Source: Ruminococcus sp. | GTDB lineage: Bacteria > Bacillota > Clostridia > Oscillospirales > Acutalibacteraceae | DNA: 37,158 bases | Direction of reading: 5' to 3' | Assembly: GCA_024690465.1 (NCBI GenBank) | Contig: JAILPC010000209.1 | Span: 1-37,158, forward strand | Shown here: piece after piece, positions 31,329-37,124 of the stretch | Layout: each line of letters starts with the position of its first letter | How positions within the stretch are numbered: the stretch's first letter is position 1 | Translations under genes and position numbers: made by a program | The notes under the pieces: model-generated | The model's database searches: none | What the model saw: the letters and a program-made list of their open reading frames with translations, nothing else | Told to the model about the DNA's origin: nothing

Positions 31329-32132
31329 ATGGCGGACTTTAACGAATATGTTGAGAGTTTGCCCGACTATAACGTCTTTGACGATAATTCCGCCCCCGCG
31401 CCTGTTGAGCGCAGACGTCCCGCGCGCAGGGGAAACAAAAGACGCGAAAGAAGCCCTCTCGATTATAACGACGGTTTCGGAATCTACGTCGAGCGCAAGG
31501 TGAAGGGACACGATTATCTGATCGTGTTTTGGTTCCCGATTCTTATATTATGGCTCGAGTTTTCTTTGCGTCTCGGCTGCGGTGAGGACTTCGGTTTCAA
31601 CAGCATAATCTACACAGGCGCGTTTTCAATGGTATTCGCCTGCGTGCTGACTGTTATCTGTACGTTCGGCGGACGTGTGTTCAATCTTGTGCTGAATAAC
31701 CTGTTCACTTTTATACTAACAATATGGTTTGTGATTCAGCTCCTATATCAGGGAGCCGAGGGTAAATTCATGAGGGTGAGCGACTTTACGAACGCTGACC
31801 TGTCAAAGCTCTTCGCGCAGATGGGGGACAGGCTCTGGATAATGATTGTTATGTTCCTGCCGTTTCTGTTCAGCGTTGTTATCGGCTGGAAAGTTTTCAC
31901 GTTCAGACGTATCCGTATCCCCGCGAAAATATCTTTGATACTTTTAGCGGTACTGATTCAGCTGTCGACCGCGACAATGATATCCCTCAGCAAAAATAAC
32001 CCCTATGTCGATACGAGCTACAACCTCTACAACAAGGAGTTCAAGATTAACGAGTCGGCTGACAGATTCGGTATCCTCACAACACAGCGGCTCGATATAA
32101 CCAATATGTTTACAAAAGGTACTAAAGGCTGA
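31329..32132 (+). CDS. LtaS-like five-TM membrane domain without the sulfatase domain
   Basis: 267 aa. The first ~60 residues are cytoplasmic with a basic patch (RRRPARRGNKRRER). Five membrane segments follow at roughly 65-86, 95-117, 120-143, 170-190 and 200-220. The tail ends KINESADRFGILTTQRLDITNMF, which resembles the linker (E-x-FGLLTS-x-RLDL) that joins the five-TM part of lipoteichoic acid synthases to their extracellular sulfatase-fold catalytic domain. That ~380-residue domain is missing: the frame stops at 32132 and the next gene begins 53 nt later with no sulfatase remnant between. It could be a truncation or a partner protein. AGGAGGTG precedes the ATG. Family assignment is moderate. 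Confidence 0.5.
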   Translation: MADFNEYVESLPDYNVFDDNSAPAPVERRRPARRGNKRRERSPLDYNDGFGIYVERKVKGHDYLIVFWFPILILWLEFSLRLGCGEDFGFNSIIYTGAFSMVFACVLTVICTFGGRVFNLVLNNLFTFILTIWFVIQLLYQGAEGKFMRVSDFTNADLSKLFAQMGDRLWIMIVMFLPFLFSVVIGWKVFTFRRIRIPAKISLILLAVLIQLSTATMISLSKNNPYVDTSYNLYNKEFKINESADRFGILTTQRLDITNMFTKGTKG

Positions 32133-32185
32133 TTTTGTATATTGTATCCGTATGGTTTTGATGGTAGAATATTTATGGTGATAAT

Positions 32186-32608
32186 ATGCGAAATCTTATA
32201 TATAAATTCCAAACCTTTATGCAGGGACGTTACGGCAGCGACGAGCTGAATATAACCCTGATTGTTTTCTCGGTTATCATCTCGATAGTGAGCAGATTCT
32301 TTATGTTCAACCTTCCCGTTCAGCTCATTCTGATGTTCGTTTCTCTCGGCTTGCTCGGACTCGCGGTGTTCAGGTTTTTGTCCACAAACATATACGGACG
32401 CACCGCCGAAAACCGAAAGTTCAAACCTGTATTTTCAGCCGTAACAGGCTGGTTCAAGCTGACCTACAAAAAGTTCCGTGACGGCAGAACACACCGCTAT
32501 TACAAATGCCCTCAGTGTAAGGCTCAGCTCAGAGTTAAAAACGTAAAAGGAAAACACACTATCCGATGCCCCAAATGCGGAAATAAATTTGAAAAGACCA
32601 TTAGGTAA
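32186..32608 (+). CDS. two-TM membrane protein with C-terminal zinc ribbon
   Basis: 140 aa. Two hydrophobic segments (about residues 24-42 and 46-64: LIVFSVIISIVSRFFMF and LILMFVSLGLLGLAVF) are followed by a basic linker. A C-terminal zinc-ribbon is present: YKCPQCKAQLRV, then IRCPKCGNKF, two CPxC knuckles about 20 residues apart. I do not know its function; membrane zinc-ribbon proteins like this are common but uncharacterised in Clostridia. It is 15 nt upstream of the GT2 gene and 53 nt downstream of the LtaS-like gene, so the three are likely co-transcribed. Confidence 0.75.
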   Translation: MRNLIYKFQTFMQGRYGSDELNITLIVFSVIISIVSRFFMFNLPVQLILMFVSLGLLGLAVFRFLSTNIYGRTAENRKFKPVFSAVTGWFKLTYKKFRDGRTHRYYKCPQCKAQLRVKNVKGKHTIRCPKCGNKFEKTIR

Positions 32609-32623
32609 AAGGTAGGAAAAAAT

Positions 32624-33574
32624 ATGGAAAAATTATGGCTGGTAATTCCATGCTACAATGAGGAAGAGGTACTCCCCGAAACGTCTATGCGCCTTTATAA
32701 AATTATGGCGGATATGATTACAAACGACAAAATCTCTCCCGAAAGCAAAATTGCCTTCGTGAACGACGGCAGCAAGGACGATACGTGGAAGCTTATCGAA
32801 AAGTACCACAACAACCTCGATATGTTCGTGGGCATCAACCTCTCGCGCAACAAGGGCCATCAGAACGCTCTGCTCGCAGGGCTCACGGTCGCCAAGGAAT
32901 ACGCCGATATGGTTATCACGCTTGACGCGGATTTGCAGGATGACATCACAAAGATTCCCGAGTTTGTTGACAAATACTACGAGGGCAACGATATTGTCTA
33001 CGGTGTTCGCAACAACCGCGACACCGACACGGGCTTCAAGCGCACTACTGCACAGGGATTTTACAAGTTTATGAGAGCTCTCGGCGTTGATATTGTTGAA
33101 AATCATTCCGACTACCGCCTTATGAGCAAGCGCGCGATTGAGGGACTTCTTGAGTTCGGCGAGGTTAACGTTTTCCTGCGCGGTATTGTTCCTCAGATTG
33201 GTTATCCCAGCGCCATTGTTGAATACAAGCGCAACGAGCGTCTCGCGGGAGAAAGCAAATATCCTCTCAAAAAAATGCTCGCGTTTGCCTTTGACGGCAT
33301 TACCTCATTCTCGATAAAACCGCTCAGAATATCTCTCATACTTGGAATGTTATCGTTCCTTGTAGCGATTGGTTTTCTTATTTACAGTATTGTCAGGTTC
33401 TTTATGGGACAGACAGTCGGAGGCTGGGCAAGCACTATAGTTTCACTCTGGGCAATCGGCGGACTTCAGCTTTTGATGATTGGTATCGTCGGCGAGTATA
33501 TAGGTAAGATTTATCTCGAAACAAAACGCCGTCCGAAGTTTATCATCGAAAAAGTACTTTATAAGGAAATGTAA
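32624..33574 (+). CDS. GT2 glycosyltransferase, GtrB/DPM1-like (polyprenyl-phosphate sugar transferase type)
   Basis: 316 aa. The GT-A core shows VIPCYNEEEVLPET (6-19), FVNDGSKDDTW (about 46-56), and the DxD-like LDADLQDD (about 104-111). DYRLMSKRAIEGL (about 165-177) is typical of the DPM1/GtrB subgroup. Two C-terminal membrane segments (about 235-265 and 270-295) anchor it. Such enzymes transfer a hexose to undecaprenyl phosphate as donor for envelope glycosylation. Its place after an LtaS-like protein suggests decoration of teichoic or other wall polymers, which is inference. A terminator follows. Confidence 0.92.
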   Translation: MEKLWLVIPCYNEEEVLPETSMRLYKIMADMITNDKISPESKIAFVNDGSKDDTWKLIEKYHNNLDMFVGINLSRNKGHQNALLAGLTVAKEYADMVITLDADLQDDITKIPEFVDKYYEGNDIVYGVRNNRDTDTGFKRTTAQGFYKFMRALGVDIVENHSDYRLMSKRAIEGLLEFGEVNVFLRGIVPQIGYPSAIVEYKRNERLAGESKYPLKKMLAFAFDGITSFSIKPLRISLILGMLSFLVAIGFLIYSIVRFFMGQTVGGWASTIVSLWAIGGLQLLMIGIVGEYIGKIYLETKRRPKFIIEKVLYKEM

Positions 33575-33588
33575 TATTTTTGATTCAT

Positions 33589-33615
33589 AGGAGACCGAAA
33601 GGTCTCCTTGTTTTG
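33589..33615 (+). terminator. terminator after the GT2 gene
   Basis: Eight-bp perfect stem AGGAGACC / GGTCTCCT with a GAAA tetraloop, followed by TGTTTTG. Confidence 0.8.
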
Positions 33616-33630
33616 TCTGCGCGGCGGCTT

Positions 33631-33686
33631 AAAAATGCTCTGCGGGAGCATTTTTACCTGTGATTTGCGCACAGCTTAAATCACAG
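33631..33686. repeat. two hairpins in the GT2 / tRNA gap
   Basis: A 10-bp perfect stem AAAAATGCTC / GAGCATTTTT (33631-33640, 33646-33655), usable as a terminator on either strand, is followed by a 9-bp perfect stem CTGTGATTT / AAATCACAG (33658-33666, 33678-33686). No gene is seen in 33616-33720. Confidence 0.55.
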
Positions 33687-33720
33687 ACACAGCCTGTTCA
33701 AGTACGGTCACATTAACGAC

Positions 33721-33758
33721 AAAAAATAAGGAGTACCATTTCGGTACTCCTTATTTTT
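33721..33758 (-). terminator. terminator of the tRNA operon
   Basis: Sixteen-bp perfect stem (33722-33737 with 33743-33758) around a 5-nt loop, with a GGAGTACC core and A/T ends that supply the U-run on the minus strand. It abuts the CCA end of tRNA-Leu. Confidence 0.9.
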
Positions 33759-33845
33759 GGTGCCGGTGACCGGACTTGAACCGGTACGGATTATTCGTCC
33801 GAGGGATTTTAAGTCCCTTGTGTCTGCCTATTCCACCACACCGGC
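33758..33845 (-). tRNA. tRNA-Leu (anticodon UAA)
   Basis: 88 nt with encoded CCA. Acceptor GCCGGTG pairs with CACCGGC. The anticodon stem AGGGA/TCCCT encloses CTTAAAA, giving TAA. There is a long class II variable arm (CGGACGAATAATCCG) and a T-arm with GGTTCAAGTCC. Third and last gene of the minus-strand tRNA operon. Confidence 0.95.
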
Positions 33846-33854
33846 AAATAGTTA

Positions 33855-33878
33855 GGGCAACAGGAACTCCTGTTGCCC
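33855..33878. repeat. perfect hairpin between tRNA-Glu and tRNA-Leu
   Basis: Eleven-bp arms GGGCAACAGGA (33855-33865) and TCCTGTTGCCC (33868-33878) with a 2-nt spacer. It is not followed by a U-run on the minus strand, so it is more likely a processing or stability element than a terminator. Confidence 0.6.
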
Positions 33879-33881
33879 CAG

Positions 33882-33956
33882 TGGTGACCCGGACGGGAAT
33901 CGAACCCGTGTTACCGCCGTGAAAGGGCGGTGTCTTAACCGCTTGACCACCGGGCC
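33882..33956 (-). tRNA. tRNA-Glu (anticodon UUC)
   Basis: 75 nt with encoded CCA. Acceptor GGCCCGG pairs with CCGGGTC. The anticodon stem CCGCC/GGCGG encloses CTTTCAC, giving TTC. T-arm ACGGGTTCGATTCCCGT. Middle gene of the tRNA operon, 2 nt from tRNA-Met. Confidence 0.95.
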
Positions 33957-33958
33957 AT

Positions 33959-34035
33959 TGGTAGCGGAAATAGGACTTGAACCTACGACACTTCGGGTAT
34001 GAACCGAATGCTCTAGCCAGCTGAGCTATTCCGCC
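33959..34035 (-). tRNA. tRNA-Met (anticodon CAU), elongator type
   Basis: 77 nt with encoded CCA. Acceptor GGCGGAA pairs with TTCCGCT. Anticodon stem TTCGG/CCGAA encloses TTCATAC, giving CAT. It lacks the three G-C pairs of initiators, and its CTAGAGC...GGTTCATACCC core matches elongator tRNA-Met rather than the CAU tRNA-Ile, though the latter cannot be fully excluded by eye. First gene of the operon. Confidence 0.9.
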
Positions 34036-34067
34036 ACATATGCCGACCTATAAAGTCAGCAAAAGTA

Positions 34068-34096
34068 ATTATATTATAAAATTTTAGGTTTGTCAA
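34068..34096 (-). promoter_or_regulatory. consensus promoter of the tRNA operon
   Basis: On the minus strand TTGACA (34091-34096), 17-bp spacer and TATAAT (34068-34073), with an AT-rich UP-like stretch upstream that overlaps the end of the XRE gene. A second TATAAT overlaps at 34073-34078 but is too close to the minus-35. Confidence 0.85.
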
Positions 34097-34099
34097 TAT

Positions 34100-34342
34100 T
34101 TATTTAAAAATATCATTCGGTTCAATTCCAAATATTTTGCAAAAAGCAAGTATTTCAATATCTGTAATAAACCGTTTGCCGCACTCTATCCGTTGAATAG
34201 CGTTTTTATCAATATCTATTCCAATAAGCTGTAGTTTATCTGCAAGTTGTCGTTGGCTGCATTTTGGTTTCATTTGTAGCCTTAGCTCAGTGATTTTTTT
34301 GCCGCAATAGTTATTCTTGCCCTCATTTTTATTCTTAAACAT
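34100..34342 (-). CDS. XRE-family HTH regulator (80 aa)
   Basis: A single-domain Cro/C1-type repressor. After a Lys/Asn-rich start, the HTH runs KITELRLQMKPKCSQRQLADKL (helices 1-2), IDIDKNAIQRIECGKRFI (recognition helix about residues 46-58) and IEILAFCKIFGIEPNDIF. There is no dimerisation or sensor domain beyond this. AGAGGAG precedes the ATG. Operator O1 lies directly upstream of that site, and a twin operator O2 lies near the divergent micropeptide start, so it probably represses itself and the peptide gene. The gene is AT-rich compared with its neighbours and sits beside a tRNA cluster, a frequent site of acquired DNA, though no integrase is seen. Confidence 0.88.
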   Translation of the reverse strand: MFKNKNEGKNNYCGKKITELRLQMKPKCSQRQLADKLQLIGIDIDKNAIQRIECGKRFITDIEILAFCKIFGIEPNDIFK

Positions 34343-34358
34343 ATAATTTATTCTCCTC

Positions 34359-34379
34359 TTGACATTTAGTGCTTGTCAA
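34359..34379. promoter_or_regulatory. operator O1 (XRE-proximal)
   Basis: 21-bp site with arms TTGACA and TGTCAA around TTTAGTGCT. It matches O2 at 18 of 21 positions. It overlaps the minus-35 (34373-34378) of the plus-strand promoter and lies directly upstream of the XRE ribosome binding site. Confidence 0.75.
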
Positions 34380-34401
34380 CAAGGATATTGTATGCTATTA
34401 T
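34373..34401 (+). promoter_or_regulatory. promoter of the micropeptide gene
   Basis: TTGTCA (34373-34378), 17-bp spacer and extended TGC-TATTAT (34396-34401). The expected start is near 34408, between O1 and O2. Confidence 0.7.
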
Positions 34402-34412
34402 CAGGGTAACAA

Positions 34413-34433
34413 ATGACATTTAGTGAATGTCAA
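34413..34433. promoter_or_regulatory. operator O2 (peptide-proximal)
   Basis: 21-bp twin of O1 with perfect 7-bp arms TGACATT and AATGTCA around TAGTG. Its centre is 54 bp from that of O1, about five helical turns, which would allow cooperative binding. It lies just downstream of the predicted start site. Confidence 0.75.
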
Positions 34434-34450
34434 ATTTAGGAGGTAAAAAA

Positions 34451-34513
34451 TTGTATCAAAAAAGAGGTAGAGGATGCATCGTGTGGGGAATAATTCTCAT
34501 TTTATATTATTAA
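34451..34513 (+). CDS. 20-aa basic-hydrophobic micropeptide
   Basis: A TTG start at 34451 is placed 7 nt after a perfect AGGAGG (34439-34443 region). The frame encodes 20 residues and stops at TAA 34511-34513, just before a strong hairpin. Residues 1-9 are basic and Gly-rich (MYQKRGRGC); residues 10-20 are almost wholly hydrophobic (IVWGIILILYY). It has its own promoter and twin operators shared with the divergent XRE gene. The form resembles small membrane toxins or secreted signal peptides, but I recognise no family. An alternative ATG at 34474 in another frame would read into the hairpin and has a poorly spaced ribosome site. Confidence 0.55.
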   Translation: MYQKRGRGCIVWGIILILYY

Positions 34514-34515
34514 AC

Positions 34516-34550
34516 CACGGCTCGGAGAAAAAGAATTTCTCCGAGCCGTG
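34516..34550. terminator. strong hairpin after the micropeptide
   Basis: Fifteen-bp perfect stem starting CACGGCTCGGAGAAA with a 5-nt AAGAA loop. No U-run follows on either strand, but it is placed between the micropeptide and the convergent glucokinase gene, so it likely ends transcripts from both sides or protects their 3' ends. Confidence 0.7.
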
Positions 34551-34588
34551 TCGTATGATAAATATTTAATTACGAATTGCGAATTGAC

Positions 34589-35560
34589 TTACAGGCACGC
34601 CGCGCCGATGATACCCGCGTCGTTGCCGAGAATACACTCGCAAATCTGTGTCTGCTTTTCGTTGTGTTTTGTGATTCTCTCCTGCTCAACAATAGCTCTT
34701 ACAGGCGCGAGGAGCGTTTCGCCCTGTTTGCTTATGCCGCCGCCGACGCAGAGAATGTCAGGCTGAAAGATGTTTATTACGTTTACAATACCGCAAGCGA
34801 GATAGCTTACATAATTATTGATAACAGCCTTGCCCATGAGGTCGCCCGTGAGCATTGCGTCGAACGGAGTTTTGCCGTTAACCTTTTCGATGTCGCCTTC
34901 AACAGCGTCGAGCATAAACGAGAATTCAGCTTTCTCGTTACGGATAGCGTCCTTGGTCTGATTGATGAGAGCTGTAGCCGAAGCGTAAGCTTCCCAGCAT
35001 CCGCGGCGGCCGCAGCCGCACTTCTTGCCGTCCTTGACGATTACCATATGTCCGAGCTCAGCGCCCGCGAAGTTTGAGCCGCTGTAAATCTTGCCGTCAA
35101 TGATAATTCCGCCGCCGACGCCTGTGCCGAGTGTTACGACAACAGCGTTCTTGCAGCCTTTAGCCGCTCCCGCGAGGAACTCGCCCAGCGCCGCGGCGTT
35201 GGCGTCGTTCTCAATCTTTACATATTTGTTGAGTCTTTCCTCCATCATATTGCTGACTTCCCAGTTTGTGAAGAACAGGTTGGGCGAGGTCTCAACAACT
35301 CTTGTTTCGGGATTTACGGCTCCCGGTACGCCGATACCGATATACGCGATATCGTCCATGGTGAGCTTTGCCTTCTTAATCGCCTGTTTTACAACGTCAG
35401 CCATTGAGTCGCAAACATCAGCCTCGGGACGAGGAATCGCTGTCTTGCAATCGGCTTTGGCGATAATCTCGTATTCGTGCTTTCTCGTGTCGCGTTTTAC
35501 AACACCCGCTACGATATTTGTTCCGCCTAAGTCGATACCGACTGTGTATTCTACTGCCAT
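34589..35560 (-). CDS. ROK-family glucokinase
   Basis: 323 aa. The phosphate-1 loop is VGIDLGGTNIVAGVV (residues 8-22). The catalytic region is VKIENDANAAALGEF with the conserved Asp, and the phosphate-2 loop is VTLGTGVGGGIIIDG. The ROK zinc site is GKKCGCGRRGCWEAYAS (CxCGxxGCxE), ahead of the C-terminal helices. These features fit GlkA-type glucokinases that phosphorylate glucose released from maltodextrins. AAGGGGG precedes the ATG. It is transcribed alone from the promoter at 35664-35692. Link to the amylase and importer in this window is functional, not positional. Confidence 0.92.
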   Translation of the reverse strand: MAVEYTVGIDLGGTNIVAGVVKRDTRKHEYEIIAKADCKTAIPRPEADVCDSMADVVKQAIKKAKLTMDDIAYIGIGVPGAVNPETRVVETSPNLFFTNWEVSNMMEERLNKYVKIENDANAAALGEFLAGAAKGCKNAVVVTLGTGVGGGIIIDGKIYSGSNFAGAELGHMVIVKDGKKCGCGRRGCWEAYASATALINQTKDAIRNEKAEFSFMLDAVEGDIEKVNGKTPFDAMLTGDLMGKAVINNYVSYLACGIVNVINIFQPDILCVGGGISKQGETLLAPVRAIVEQERITKHNEKQTQICECILGNDAGIIGAACL

Positions 35561-35580
35561 TAGGATAACCCCCTTATTTT

Positions 35581-35608
35581 AGTGGTCAGTGGTCAGTGGT
35601 TAGTGGTC
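35581..35608. repeat. 7-bp tandem repeat in the glucokinase leader
   Basis: Four contiguous units AGTGGTC, AGTGGTC, AGTGGTT, AGTGGTC directly upstream of the glucokinase ribosome site. The GTCAGT phase also occurs before rpe. The rest of the 319-bp gap 35561-35879 shows only the two promoters listed. Confidence 0.75.
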
Positions 35609-35663
35609 GGTTAGTAGTTAACAGACAACCGATACTGATTTAACCGTTTGTTATGATAAATTA

Positions 35664-35692
35664 ATTATATCAATGTATTCTGTAAAAGTCTA
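35664..35692 (-). promoter_or_regulatory. glucokinase promoter
   Basis: On the minus strand TAGACT (35687-35692), 17-bp spacer and extended TG-A-TATAAT (35664-35669). The transcript would include the AGTGGTC tandem repeat in its leader. Confidence 0.55.
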
Positions 35693-35817
35693 TATATAAT
35701 CGCAAATTTTGGACAAAAATATTTAATAATCGCACATTAGAAAAACATAGATAAAAAGACTATACAGGCGAATTCGCGAGTACGTGAAATCTATTTTTGA
35801 AAAAATCAAAAAAAGTG

Positions 35818-35846
35818 TTGACAACAGCCCTTCAGATTGCTATAAT
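35818..35846 (+). promoter_or_regulatory. rplM-rpsI promoter
   Basis: TTGACA (35818-35823), 17-bp spacer and extended TGC-TATAAT (35841-35846), a full-consensus promoter. The leader is only about 27 nt and has no room for a structured autoregulatory site. Confidence 0.85.
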
Positions 35847-35879
35847 AGTCGAGCATCAAAAAGTTTAGGAGGATTTGCT

Positions 35880-36308
35880 ATGTCAACTTATATGGCAAAG
35901 AAAAGCGAAATTGACCGCAAATGGTATGTAATTGACGCGGCAGGCAAACCCCTCGGACGCGTTGCCGCTCAGGCAGCTGTGCTCCTCAGAGGTAAGCATA
36001 AGCCTACATTCACACCTCACGTAGATTGCGGCGACCACGTAATTATCATCAATTGTAAAGATGCTGTTCTCACAGGCAACAAGCTTGCCCAGAAGAAATG
36101 GTATCGTCACACAGGCTATATCGGCCACTTAAAGGAAACAGGTTATGACACTCTTATGGCAACCCGTCCCACAAAGGCTATGGAGCTTGCTGTTAAGGGT
36201 ATGATTCCTTCCAACACTATCGGCAGAGCTGCGCTTTTAAGACTTCGTCTGTTTGAAGGCGCTGAACACAACCACCAGGCTCAGAAGCCTGAGGCTGTAG
36301 AAGCTTAA
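35880..36308 (+). CDS. rplM: 50S ribosomal protein L13
   Basis: 142 aa, the usual length for bacterial L13. WYVIDAAGKPLGRVAAQAAVLLRGKH, split as WYVIDAAGKPLGRVA and LLRGKHKPTFTPHVDCGD, is the conserved N-terminal part. KWYRHTGYIGHLK and AVKGMIPSNTIGRA are the central and C-terminal family blocks. The ATG at 35880 follows TTAGGAGG; longer in-frame extensions would cross the promoter. It is followed by rpsI after 16 nt, the standard bacterial L13-S9 operon. Confidence 0.97.
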   Translation: MSTYMAKKSEIDRKWYVIDAAGKPLGRVAAQAAVLLRGKHKPTFTPHVDCGDHVIIINCKDAVLTGNKLAQKKWYRHTGYIGHLKETGYDTLMATRPTKAMELAVKGMIPSNTIGRAALLRLRLFEGAEHNHQAQKPEAVEA

Positions 36309-36324
36309 GAAGGAGGAATAGACT

Positions 36325-36726
36325 ATGTACGATAAGGCACCGTATTTTTATGGTACAGGCAGAAGAAAATCTTCTGTAGCAAGAGTAAGACTTTACCAGG
36401 GTACAGGTAAAATCACAATCAACGACAGAGACATCGACGATTACTTTGGTCTTGAAACTCTTAAGTTAATCGTTCGTCAGCCTTTTGAGCTCACAGAGAC
36501 AGGCGAGAAGTTTGACGTAGTTTGCCGTGTTAACGGCGGCGGCGTTACAGGCCAGGCGGGTGCAATCCGCCACGGTATCTCCCGCGCTCTTCTTCAGTAT
36601 GACAGCGAAGCGCTTCGTCCCGCCCTCAAGAAGGCTGGATTCCTCACTCGTGACCCGAGAATGAAGGAAAGAAAGAAATACGGTCTCAAAGGAGCCCGTC
36701 GCGCGCCTCAGTTCTCGAAGAGATAA
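36325..36726 (+). CDS. rpsI: 30S ribosomal protein S9
   Basis: 133 aa. [15 protein letters not shown] (residues 9-23), the central [20 protein letters not shown] (about 73-92) and the C-terminal [14 protein letters not shown] followed by a PQFSKR tail are the S9 signatures. The last Lys-Arg reaches the P-site tRNA in known ribosome structures. AAGGAGG precedes the ATG. A terminator follows directly. Confidence 0.97.
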   Translation: MYDKAPYFYGTGRRKSSVARVRLYQGTGKITINDRDIDDYFGLETLKLIVRQPFELTETGEKFDVVCRVNGGGVTGQAGAIRHGISRALLQYDSEALRPALKKAGFLTRDPRMKERKKYGLKGARRAPQFSKR

Positions 36727-36747
36727 TCAGAATATTATCGTCTTTAT

Positions 36748-36779
36748 CAAGGCTTCCGTTTTCGGAAGCCTTGTTTTTT
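36748..36779 (+). terminator. terminator of the rplM-rpsI operon
   Basis: Eleven-bp perfect stem CAAGGCTTCCG / CGGAAGCCTTG with a TTTT loop and TTTTTT tail. Confidence 0.93.
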
Positions 36780-36781
36780 CT

Positions 36782-36812
36782 ACAAGAAAGCGCGCGCGAT
36801 TAGCGCGTCCGC
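36782..36812. repeat. GC-rich repeat A, copy 1
   Basis: 31 bp identical to 36968-36998, offset by 186 bp. It begins ACAAGAAAGCGCGCGCG. It folds with the bases just after it: GAAAGCG pairs with CGCTTTC and CGCGC with GCGCG around GATTA. Confidence 0.85.
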
Positions 36813-36823
36813 TTTCGTATAGC

Positions 36824-36857
36824 CATCGCTCGTGCGCGCGCAGCGTGCTACTGAGCG
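36824..36857. repeat. GC-rich repeat B, copy 1
   Basis: 34 bp matching 37125-37158 at 33 positions. It contains the palindrome TGCGCGCGCA and ends in CTGAGCG. It lies 11 bp after repeat A copy 1. Confidence 0.85.
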
Positions 36858-36875
36858 GGCAATATAAATTATTTT

Positions 36876-36971
36876 TTGTTTGATAGGAGATACCGTAATA
36901 TCAATGCTTAAGAATTATTACTTTATGTATAATTATTTTATACAGTTTTGTTGTACTTTCCTATCAAACAA
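36876..36971. repeat. 13-bp inverted repeat enclosing an AT-rich spacer
   Basis: Perfect arms TTGTTTGATAGGA (36876-36888) and TCCTATCAAACAA (36959-36971). The spacer of 70 bp is very AT-rich and codes for nothing I recognise. The right arm runs into repeat A copy 2. Confidence 0.75.
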
Positions 36972-36998
36972 GAAAGCGCGCGCGATTAGCGCGTCCGC
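36968..36998. repeat. GC-rich repeat A, copy 2
   Basis: Exact copy of 36782-36812. Here A and B are separated by ~126 bp rather than 11. The intervening sequence carries further short palindromes (CCGCCGCAGGCGG near 37099-37111, GCGCTTGGAGCGC near 37041) and a CCAAAATA / TATTTTGG pair. No gene is seen in it. Confidence 0.85.
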
Positions 36999-37124
36999 CT
37001 TTTGTATTTTCCCTCACCAAAATATAGTCGTTGTGCGGAGCGCTTGGAGCGCACTCCTTCAACTCCTTATTTTGGAGAGCGCGATTGCTCCTTTAATCCG
37101 CCGCAGGCGGCAGTCGCAACGCTA

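Noticed and set aside
32027-32212. Possible antisense or remnant sulfatase domain after the LtaS-like gene
   Set aside because: I translated the 53-bp gap in the sense direction and found only a short frame to TGA with no sulfatase motif; there is no room for a remnant.
34474-34569. Alternative 32-codon frame starting ATG at 34474
   Set aside because: Its ribosome site is too close to the ATG and the frame reads through the 15-bp hairpin. The TTG frame with AGGAGG fits better.
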